A stretch of 16,181 nucleotides of DNA, taken from assembly GCA_964247295.1 (NCBI GenBank), contig CAXTTV010000112.1:1-16181 (forward strand), read 5' to 3'. Numbering within the stretch: the first letter of the stretch is position 1; each line of letters opens with the position of its first letter. Under the pieces are notes generated by a model that saw nothing but the letters and a program-made list of their open reading frames with translations, made no database searches and was not told the DNA's origin. Positions 6,377-13,015 of this stretch are shown here, piece by piece. Made by a program: the position numbers and the translations under genes. This stretch comes from CAXTTV01 sp964247295 (GTDB lineage: Bacteria; Chloroflexota; Ktedonobacteria; Ktedonobacterales; Ktedonobacteraceae).

Positions 6377-7930
6377 ATGGCCGTAGAACGCCAGAATGAT
6401 AATCAAGCAGATACCAATAGTACACCTGCCGTCCTAACTATTTTGAAAGCGTTTAACGCGACCACCGGCGAGCAGATCGGGGAGCTCCCTATCTCCGATG
6501 AGGCAGAGGTAAAAGCTGTGGTGGCACGTGCCAGAGCTGCTCAAACCGCATGGGGAAAACTGAGTCTGAAACAACGTGGAGCTTATCTTTACCGGTTCCG
6601 CGATATTATGATTAACCGCGCCGAGGAGATCGCACGGCTGATCTCTCAGGAGACTGGCAAACCTGCTATCGAGGGTCTGATCACTGAGGTTGTGGCTGCT
6701 GCTGATATTATTAGTTACTATGTGAAAAATGCTCCTCAGATGCTCGCGGATGAACCAGTTAAGCTGCATCTGATGAAACACCGCAAAAGTTATCTGCACT
6801 ATACTCCTTTAGGCGTTATTGGTATTATCTCGCCATGGAATTTCCCTTTTATTCTCGGCCTCTCAGAGGTGCTTGTCGCGCTGCTCGCTGGCAATGCTGT
6901 TGTCCTTAAGCCTTCTGAGTTTACCCCTATGAGCGCTCAGATTATCTCCGATATGTTTACGGAAATCAATCTACCAGAGAACGTGTTTCAGATTATCCAT
7001 GGTGAGGGCCCAACCGGGTCGGCTCTGGTGAAAAGTGAGATCGATAAGCTCTGCTTTACAGGCGGCGGTTCAACAGCGCGCCGGATTATGGCGGCGGCTT
7101 CGGAGAATCTTACTCCGGTGGTTTTTGAGCTGGGTGGAAAAGATCCCTTGATTGTTTGCGCCGATGCGGATGTTGAGCGAGCAGCTCAAGCGGCGGTCTG
7201 GGGCGGCTTCGCGAACTGCGGTCAGATCTGCGCCTCGGTTGAGCGGGTGTATGTCCATAAAAATGTGGCTGAGCCTTTCATTCAAAGAACTGCGGAACTT
7301 ACGCGTAAGCTGCGCATCGGGAACGCAACAGAGAATGATGATGTTGATGTCGGCTCGATGATCCATGAACGTCAGGTTCAGATCTCTGAGCAACAGATAG
7401 ACGATGCGGTCGAGAAGGGCGCGAAGATCCTCACGGGTGGCAAACGCCCCACGGGCCTGGATGGTCCGTTCTTCGAGCCAACCGTTCTGGTGAATGTGGA
7501 TCATACAATGGATGTAATGACCGAGGAGACGTTCGGCCCACTACTCCCCATTAAGGTGGTCGAGGACGACGCGGAGGCGATCCGTCTGGCAAATGAGAGC
7601 AATTTGGGCCTGAATGCCTATGTGTTTAGTAAGGACTCCGCACATGCCGATGAGGTGGCCCGACAAATCGAGGCTGGGAGCGTGCTGATTAACGATGTGA
7701 TCTTTTCTTATTCTGTCCCGGAAGCTCCCTGGGGGGGCGTGAAACAATCCGGGATTGGTCGCGTCCATGGCGGTGAGATTGGCTTACGCGAGTTCTGTCA
7801 GGTCCGCCATGTGATGGGTGAACGCATTCATATCCCTAATAAGAAAGAGCTATGGTGGTATCCCTACAAAGCTTCTCAAATCCCTTTCTTTACTAGAACG
7901 CTTAAGCTCCTTTTTAAAGGCAAAAAATAG
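6377..7930 (+). CDS. Aldehyde dehydrogenase (ALDH superfamily, possibly carotenoid/fatty-aldehyde type)
   Basis: An NAD(P)-dependent enzyme oxidising an aldehyde to a carboxylate, 517 residues. The full catalytic set is present: PWNFP (N155, oxyanion hole), FELGGKDP (E251, general base), GQICAS (C285, nucleophile), plus EETFGPLLP and PWGGVKQSG. Start is taken as ATG 6377 because GGAGGGG (6364-6370) sits seven bases before it; ATG 6362 would place that SD inside the gene. The last 25 residues (WWYPYKASQIPFF... then basic LFKGKK) form an aromatic/amphipathic tail like those of ALDH groups acting on lipophilic aldehydes. From memory these include the ALDH22A1/Msc7 and diapolycopene-dialdehyde dehydrogenase clades. 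The desaturase gene follows 166 bp downstream with no clear terminator between, which fits a lipophilic substrate. Substrate assignment is inference. Confidence 0.88.
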   Translation: MAVERQNDNQADTNSTPAVLTILKAFNATTGEQIGELPISDEAEVKAVVARARAAQTAWGKLSLKQRGAYLYRFRDIMINRAEEIARLISQETGKPAIEGLITEVVAAADIISYYVKNAPQMLADEPVKLHLMKHRKSYLHYTPLGVIGIISPWNFPFILGLSEVLVALLAGNAVVLKPSEFTPMSAQIISDMFTEINLPENVFQIIHGEGPTGSALVKSEIDKLCFTGGGSTARRIMAAASENLTPVVFELGGKDPLIVCADADVERAAQAAVWGGFANCGQICASVERVYVHKNVAEPFIQRTAELTRKLRIGNATENDDVDVGSMIHERQVQISEQQIDDAVEKGAKILTGGKRPTGLDGPFFEPTVLVNVDHTMDVMTEETFGPLLPIKVVEDDAEAIRLANESNLGLNAYVFSKDSAHADEVARQIEAGSVLINDVIFSYSVPEAPWGGVKQSGIGRVHGGEIGLREFCQVRHVMGERIHIPNKKELWWYPYKASQIPFFTRTLKLLFKGKK

Positions 7931-7967
7931 TTTCGATGCTACCCTGATGAATAACGTGACTCGTCTT

Positions 7968-8000
7968 TATTCTGTACAATGCAAATGACATGACAGAATA
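7968..8000. repeat. 8-bp inverted repeat around a candidate -10
   Basis: TATTCTGT (7968-7975) and ACAGAATA (7993-8000) form a perfect inverted repeat with a 17-nt spacer. A -10-like TACAAT (7975-7980) overlaps the left arm; no good -35 is seen. Possible operator for the desaturase gene. Confidence 0.35.
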
Positions 8001-8028
8001 CGACCACTGAAGCGATAAAATGAAAAGA

Positions 8029-8096
8029 GAAGGAAGTCTCCGGTCGTAACATAGGCCGAGATACTTCCTTCCTGTATCTCCGAGGAGCTCTATTAT
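8029..8096 (+). promoter_or_regulatory. Structured 5' leader of the desaturase gene with two mutually exclusive hairpins
   Basis: Hairpin A pairs GAAGGAAGT (8029-8037) with ACTTCCTTC (8063-8071), extended inside by CTC/GAG and GG/CC pairs. Hairpin B pairs GAGATAC (8058-8064) with GTATCTC (8074-8080), with a 9-nt loop. The two share 8058-8071 and cannot coexist. The Shine-Dalgarno GAGGAG (8082-8087) starts two bases after hairpin B, and ATG is at 8097. The arrangement resembles a translational switch, but no known riboswitch class is recognised. Hairpin A could alternatively be a poor ALDH terminator (no T-run). Confidence 0.45.
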
Positions 8097-9527
8097 ATGA
8101 CGACGATTTCGGATGTTCGCCCACCTTATCACACTGAGGGAGAAGATTTTCGCCGCCGCAAGGTGGTAATCTGTGGCGGCGGCCTGGCGGGTCTTTCCGC
8201 CGCTAAAATGCTGCTCGATAGCGGTTTCGATGTGGAGCTACTGGAGGGCCGCGAGCTCCTCGGCGGGAAGGTTTCTTCCTGGAAAGATAGCCAGGGAGAT
8301 TGGATTGAGAGCGGCCTGCATGTGTTCTTTGGGGCTTATGATGAGATTTTTAATCTGATGCGCGAATTGAATATTTATGACAATATTCTCTGGAAAGAAC
8401 ATGCTCTAACGTATACATTGGAAGATGGTGAGCGCTTCGCGTTTAAGACGGCAGATCTCCCCAGTCCCCTTCATCTAGTACCCGCTGTCTTCGGCCAAAA
8501 ATACTTTAGCCTCGCTCAGACGATGACACTGGCAAAAGCTATGCCAGCGATTGTCTTTGGCTCGGAAAAATATTATAAGGAACAAGATTTTATTACTTAT
8601 GAGGAATGGCATCTGAAAAATGGCATCAGTAAGCAGATGCTGAAGAAGATGTTTCTACCCATGGCTCTGGCTCTGAAATTTCTGCCGCCCGAAGATCTGT
8701 CCGCGAAAATTGTGCTGGATGTCGCGGGTATCTTTCTTCGCGAGGATAAGGCCTCGATGATGGGTTTTCTCTCCGGCTCTCCTGAGGAAAAACTGATCCA
8801 ACCTCTGGCGAAGGCGATTACTAGTTCCGGAGGGACGATCCGCACAAATACGAAGGTTCGGGCTCTGCTTCCTAAGGCTGGTTCTCCAAATCAAGAGTTA
8901 GATGGAGTTCGGCTGGAAAATGGTGAGGTGGTGCACGGCGACTACTACTTGCTGGCCTTACCTGTGCATAAATTAAACCAACTGATCCCTGAGGAGTGGC
9001 GGCAAAGCTATGAATACTTCCGACGCCTCTCTCTATTCGCGGGCGTTCCGGTGATGACGGCGCAGATCTGGCTGGATCGTCAGGTGACGGGTATCAATAA
9101 TATCCTTTTCTGCCCTGATGGCATTATTCCAGTTTATGCCGATATGGGAAATACGACACCCGATTATTCGTTTGGTGGTCGCTCTCGCATGCAGTTTGTG
9201 GTCGCGCCCGCTCGCGATCTGTTCCATCTGGAGGATCAGGAGGTGATCCAGCGGGTCTGGGAAAATGTGCAACGCGTTTTCCCTCAGACGGCTCCAGGCG
9301 CGAAGATCGTGAAGAGCAGTCTGGTTCGTATCCCTCAGTCGGTCTACTGGCCCAAACCAGGCCTGGATGCTCTCAGACCTACACAAACCTCGCCAATCTC
9401 GAATCTGTTCCTGGCAGGCGGCTATACTATCCAAAAGTTTTACGATAGTATGGAGGGCGCGGTTAGCAGCGGTCGCTTAGCTGCCAGGGCCCTGGTGAAT
9501 AGCGCACGCGAACCTTCACGCTTATGA
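8097..9527 (+). CDS. FAD-dependent desaturase, plant/cyanobacterial CrtP (phytoene desaturase)-like
   Basis: A 476-residue amine-oxidase-fold flavoprotein. The FAD-binding Rossmann motif VVICGGGLAGLSAAKML (G27-x-G29-x2-G32) is followed by E50, which contacts the adenosine ribose. It is then followed by GGKVSSW and by SGLHVFFGAYDEIFNLM with LWKEH, which resembles the CrtP/Pds and zeta-carotene desaturase group rather than CrtI. The C-terminal FAD/substrate motif is LAGGYTIQKFYDSMEGAVSSG (about 439-459). Known relatives introduce double bases into phytoene or zeta-carotene in or at the membrane and pass electrons to quinone. The true substrate here is not proven, since no phytoene synthase is in view. 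SD GAGGAG lies nine bases before ATG 8097. The stop overlaps the next gene by ATGA, implying translational coupling. A squalene-associated desaturase (HpnE-like) is the main alternative. Confidence 0.82.
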   Translation: MTTISDVRPPYHTEGEDFRRRKVVICGGGLAGLSAAKMLLDSGFDVELLEGRELLGGKVSSWKDSQGDWIESGLHVFFGAYDEIFNLMRELNIYDNILWKEHALTYTLEDGERFAFKTADLPSPLHLVPAVFGQKYFSLAQTMTLAKAMPAIVFGSEKYYKEQDFITYEEWHLKNGISKQMLKKMFLPMALALKFLPPEDLSAKIVLDVAGIFLREDKASMMGFLSGSPEEKLIQPLAKAITSSGGTIRTNTKVRALLPKAGSPNQELDGVRLENGEVVHGDYYLLALPVHKLNQLIPEEWRQSYEYFRRLSLFAGVPVMTAQIWLDRQVTGINNILFCPDGIIPVYADMGNTTPDYSFGGRSRMQFVVAPARDLFHLEDQEVIQRVWENVQRVFPQTAPGAKIVKSSLVRIPQSVYWPKPGLDALRPTQTSPISNLFLAGGYTIQKFYDSMEGAVSSGRLAARALVNSAREPSRL

Positions 9528-10039
9528 AACAGATTATAGCTAACCCTTCTTTGATACAGGAAGAAAGACAGCCACACCCTTTGAAGGTGATCCGGTGGAG
9601 GCTGTTCATTCTCTTTTTCCCACTGGCGGGGCCATTTCTGGCCCCTCTTTTTAGTGCGATCGGGATCTGGCCTTTTACCTGGATCGCGCGCTTTGTCTAC
9701 TTTTTGGGCGATGTGATCTGCCCTCTACCGGGGCGCGCTCCCTTCCTGGGAGGCTATTCTACGGCAATCTGCCCCCTCTGCTATGGCGCTCTGCTAGGCA
9801 TGACTGCGATTCTACTGACGTTCCCTTTCCGCCCTGTAGTACGCCAGTGGTGGGAAAAAGTCCCCTGGGGCCTGCAATTGGTTTTGAGGTTGTGTGCTAT
9901 AACTCCCTGGCTCAGCGATTATGTCCTGAATAAAGCTGGCCTCCTCTATACCCCTCTATGGATGATGTATCTACTGGGGCTTCCAGGTGGGCTTGCGGTT
10001 GGCTTACTAACTTATTTTGTGAGTAATGAGAGCGCCTGA
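9524..10039 (+). CDS. Polytopic membrane protein, DUF2085-like
   Basis: A 171-residue protein with about four hydrophobic segments (roughly 26-45, 78-100, 112-130, 143-166). The central signature CPLPGRAPFLGGYSTAICPLCYG resembles DUF2085 proteins, whose hallmark is 'CHQ.P.RS....G...pvCaRC.G': a first Cys, an Arg, then a C-x2-C pair. Here the cysteines are in DVICPLPGR and AICPLCYG. Function of the family is unknown; a metal or redox role of the Cys trio is a guess. The ATG lies within the stop of the desaturase gene (ATGA, 9524-9527), so the two are almost certainly co-translated. The protein may anchor or assist the desaturase at the membrane. The end is followed by a terminator about 80 bp downstream. 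Confidence 0.7.
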   Translation: MKQIIANPSLIQEERQPHPLKVIRWRLFILFFPLAGPFLAPLFSAIGIWPFTWIARFVYFLGDVICPLPGRAPFLGGYSTAICPLCYGALLGMTAILLTFPFRPVVRQWWEKVPWGLQLVLRLCAITPWLSDYVLNKAGLLYTPLWMMYLLGLPGGLAVGLLTYFVSNESA

Positions 10040-10118
10040 GACGCGTATACGCTATACTAGTGGCACCGCTCTTCTTTCAATTTTTTGAACCTTTCTTCTC
10101 TTTATGCCCTTTTTTCTC

Positions 10119-10152
10119 GATGGATCATATTATACTATGATCCATCTTTTTT
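10119..10152 (+). terminator. Rho-independent terminator of the desaturase-DUF2085 unit
   Basis: A perfect 11-bp stem (10119-10129 GATGGATCATA with 10136-10146) has loop TTATAC and a T6 run (10147-10152). Confidence 0.88.
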
Positions 10153-10181
10153 GTTGTTCACATGATGTTCACAGAAAAAAC

Positions 10182-10210
10182 TTGCATCTTTCTATGCATC
10201 GAGGCATAAT
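10182..10210 (+). promoter_or_regulatory. Probable promoter of the coiled-coil gene
   Basis: TTGCAT (10182-10187, moderate -35), a 17-bp spacer, and CATAAT (10205-10210, 5 of 6 for the -10). The leader to ATG 10291 would be about 75 bases. Confidence 0.42.
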
Positions 10211-10290
10211 CTAAAAGAAAGGTATGTCATGCATGAATTGCTGTACAGACGCACAAGGCGAGCAAGGAGTACCGGCTAGAGGGAGTAGAA

Positions 10291-11379
10291 ATGAGCCTGC
10301 CGAGAAATAGCGATAGCGATACATTACCACAGTCATCATCTGTATCTCAGCATACAGCCAGGGCGGATCTTATTGAGACAAATGCTGATTTTCTGGAGGT
10401 CGGCCAAGCAACGGAGGCACACGAGTCTCAAAGGCAATCTGTTAAACACAGCACACTCAAGGAACAACGCACCCACCACTCTGGATACCAGGACACTACC
10501 TCCTCATATTTAACACCTGCTCTTTCTCCACCCCCCCCTAAAACCAAACCTGATTCCACCTCAAAATCGCGCAACCGTTCAAATACATCACAATCCAACA
10601 CACAAGACGAAGCATCGGGTAGTCGCGTTCTTTTGCGTCAGATTACCCAGTTACGCGAGGAAAACCAACGCTTACGCTGGGAGCTGAACGAGGTACATCA
10701 CGATCTTGAACGGCTGGTGACGGAGTATAGTCAGGCTCAAGATCAGTTCGATAACGAGGCAAAGGAATATCGACGGCAGTTAACTATTGCCCAACTTCAG
10801 ATTCAGCAGCTACAGACCACACACGAACATATCTCCCAATTAAAAATTGAGGAAGAGGCCCGACGCCTGATCGCTGACGCGGCCCAAACTATGGAACTGG
10901 CACCCGATGATCCCCACCCACTATTGCGCGATGTAGCAAAAACTATTGAGTTTAAAACCAAACAAGAGGGGGATAGACATACAACTTCTGCAATTTATAT
11001 GGTTCGCGAGGCGCAACGTAAAGCGGAGCTTATGCAGCAGTCGCTACAGCAGGAACAGGACAGTCTGGCTGCCGAACGCCAAAAACTCATTGAGATGCAG
11101 CAGAGCGTCCGTGAACAGGCGGACTTACGCTATAAGACGCTAGAGAGCCGCTTAAAGGCCCGTTGGACCGCTGTGTTCGCGGTCCTGATAACGGCTCTAC
11201 TGGCTTTGATGTCGCTGCTACAACTCCTTTTCTTTGCTCTAAAATTGGCGACTCCGATCGCGCTATTTCTTCCTTTGATGATTTGTGTTGTACTTGCTGG
11301 AATTGGCGGCTATCTACGCTCAGTCCTCTCACATCTGGGCTCACAGGTCCCTCAAAAAAAGAAGGTGAAAAAAACCTGA
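10291..11379 (+). CDS. Coiled-coil protein with C-terminal two-helix membrane anchor, unknown function
   Basis: A 362-residue protein with no recognised family. Residues 1-110 are hydrophilic, Ser/Thr/Gln-rich and low-complexity, probably disordered, with a four-proline run at 80-83. Residues 113-185 form a long coiled coil beginning RQITQLREENQRLRWEL. A break with PDDPHP (about 208-213) is followed by a second Gln/Glu/Arg-rich coil at about 228-290. Two hydrophobic helices at 293-316 and 319-340 and a very basic tail (KKKVKKT) end the protein. This predicts a membrane-tethered cytoplasmic rod, by inference a scaffold or cell-envelope organiser. SD AGAGGGAG lies five bases before ATG. Its stop is only 9 bp from that of the convergent flavoprotein gene, and no terminator is visible between them. 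Confidence 0.75.
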   Translation: MSLPRNSDSDTLPQSSSVSQHTARADLIETNADFLEVGQATEAHESQRQSVKHSTLKEQRTHHSGYQDTTSSYLTPALSPPPPKTKPDSTSKSRNRSNTSQSNTQDEASGSRVLLRQITQLREENQRLRWELNEVHHDLERLVTEYSQAQDQFDNEAKEYRRQLTIAQLQIQQLQTTHEHISQLKIEEEARRLIADAAQTMELAPDDPHPLLRDVAKTIEFKTKQEGDRHTTSAIYMVREAQRKAELMQQSLQQEQDSLAAERQKLIEMQQSVREQADLRYKTLESRLKARWTAVFAVLITALLALMSLLQLLFFALKLATPIALFLPLMICVVLAGIGGYLRSVLSHLGSQVPQKKKVKKT

Positions 11380-11388
11380 GACTCTACC

Positions 11389-12810
11389 TTAACGCAACTT
11401 GAGCAGGGTCTGCACTAATCGACGATTGCTGGCTGCCATAGAACCACTTAGATAGGCTTCAAAAGTAGCCTGCTGAAAACCTGTACTTAGCGTTGGATAG
11501 GCGTGAATGGTGTTATAAATGTCGTTTACAGTCAAATGCTTCTGCATCGCCAAGGAGATCTCGCCCAGGATCTCCCCGGCATGCGCTCCTACAAGATGAG
11601 CGCCTACAATCTCCTCTTTTTTCCCAGCCAATATAAGCTTGATAAAGCCGCGCGTCTCTCTCTCGGTCTGCGCCCGGTCAATCTCTGACCAGGGAAATGT
11701 AATCACTCGCACATTCTTGTGCTGAAGTCTGGCTTCTTCATAGGTCAGCCCCACACGCGCCGCCTCGGGATCTGTAAAGGTACACCAGGGAGTTACTCGA
11801 TAATCAACTTTTTTATGTAAGAGGTTCGGTAACAATGCATTGCGTACAGCAATCCCTGCCTGGTAGGCCGCGACATGCGAAAAAAGATAGGTTCCTATCA
11901 CATCTCCAATGGCAAACACTGCGGGACTACTGGTCCTGAGATGTTCATCCACCTGAATCCCTTTTTTAAAGTCTGAGATAATATCACCAGCCTTCAGGTT
12001 CAGGCCCTCTAGATTTGGCTGCCGACCCGCCGCAACCAAAATCTCCTCGGCTTCAAAACGCTGCTCTCTCTCCTCGATAGTGACAGTTACAACTTTTTGT
12101 GATCCCAAGCGCTCAACCTTTTGTACCTGTACACCCGTGATTACTCGCACACCATCGACCTCTAAGGCTTCAGCGATCGCGGCAGAAACATCAGGGTCTT
12201 CTCTGGGCAGCAGGCGATCGCGCGATTGTAACAGCGTCACTCGAACGCCTAATTGCCCAAAGGCCTGACCCAACTCCGCGCCGATCGGTCCTCCACCCAG
12301 GATTACAAGAGAGCGGGGCAACTTCTGAAGATCAAAAACATCCATATTTGTAAGAAAGCCGACCTCGACCAGACCCTCAATCGCGGGAACCAACGGTCGC
12401 GATCCCGTTGAAATGATGGTAGACCGGGTTTGAACCCGCTGATCTCCTACCTGCAATTCCTGAGCAGACAAAAACTGGACAGGAGTGATTCGTACATCTA
12501 GATGCTTAACCTGCTCCTGCTCAACCGCTCCTATCCGATCAATAACCCCATGAATAGATGCAGTAATCCTGGCATAATTCGGCTGGAAATCATCTTTGAA
12601 TGCACCGAACGCGGAGAGTTCCCGCGCCTGCTTAACTAATCGGGCTACATGCAACAAACTTTTACTGGGAACACAGCCGTACCGCAGACAGTCACCTCCC
12701 AGACTCTCTTTATCCACAAGCAGGGTCCGGGCCCCCAGCGAGGCGGCGATCCTGGCCGCCGTTAGACCACCAGATCCTCCACCAAGTATTGTTAGATCAT
12801 AATGAGACAT
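11389..12810 (-). CDS. Pyridine nucleotide-disulfide oxidoreductase, mercuric-reductase/lipoamide-dehydrogenase-like
   Basis: A 473-residue FAD/NAD(P)H flavoprotein. The FAD motif is GGGSGGLTAA (10-19). The redox-active disulfide is C41/C46 in GGDCLRYGCVPSK. The NAD(P) motif is ILGGGPIGAELGQAF. The second FAD motif is VFAIGDV, followed by the dimerisation domain. The usual C-terminal HPT....E catalytic pair is changed: the aligned segment is HAYPTLSTGF, so the His is Tyr438 and the Glu is Thr443. There is no N-terminal heavy-metal domain and no C-terminal Cys pair (it ends LLKLR), so it is not a classical MerA. Lpd is unlikely because no 2-oxoacid dehydrogenase genes are near. Start ATG 12808-12810 is preferred over the upstream in-frame TTG (12825) because GGAGTG lies just before it. 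Substrate unknown. Confidence 0.85.
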   Translation of the reverse strand: MSHYDLTILGGGSGGLTAARIAASLGARTLLVDKESLGGDCLRYGCVPSKSLLHVARLVKQARELSAFGAFKDDFQPNYARITASIHGVIDRIGAVEQEQVKHLDVRITPVQFLSAQELQVGDQRVQTRSTIISTGSRPLVPAIEGLVEVGFLTNMDVFDLQKLPRSLVILGGGPIGAELGQAFGQLGVRVTLLQSRDRLLPREDPDVSAAIAEALEVDGVRVITGVQVQKVERLGSQKVVTVTIEEREQRFEAEEILVAAGRQPNLEGLNLKAGDIISDFKKGIQVDEHLRTSSPAVFAIGDVIGTYLFSHVAAYQAGIAVRNALLPNLLHKKVDYRVTPWCTFTDPEAARVGLTYEEARLQHKNVRVITFPWSEIDRAQTERETRGFIKLILAGKKEEIVGAHLVGAHAGEILGEISLAMQKHLTVNDIYNTIHAYPTLSTGFQQATFEAYLSGSMAASNRRLVQTLLKLR

Positions 12811-12847
12811 AAACACTCCAATCAAAATATATTCCTACAAAGAAGAG

Positions 12848-12877
12848 ATGTAATGGGAAAAGATACTGGATAGTCAA
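12848..12877 (-). promoter_or_regulatory. Possible promoter of the flavoprotein gene
   Basis: On the minus strand TTGACT (complement of 12872-12877, 5 of 6 for -35) is followed by an 18-bp spacer and TTACAT (complement of 12848-12853), a weak -10. The surrounding 205-bp divergent region must also hold the zwf promoter, for which I see no convincing pair. Confidence 0.3.
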
Positions 12878-13015
12878 AAATAGACGTACAAACACGTTCT
12901 CATCTCTACCAGTGAACAGATCTATCAGAAAAATGGTAGTCTTACAGAGGCTATTCATCGTGATAAAGGTGACACGTCTATTTGTGAATACCTGTATCCC
13001 TGAAGGAGAGGTTTT

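Noticed and set aside
10043..10058. GCGTATACGC palindrome followed by TATACT as a promoter/operator
   Set aside because: No -35, and it lies between the DUF2085 stop and the terminator of the same unit, where a promoter would have no gene before the terminator.
11389..12810. Classical mercuric reductase (merA)
   Set aside because: It lacks the N-terminal heavy-metal domain and the C-terminal vicinal cysteines, and there is no merR/T/P neighbour.
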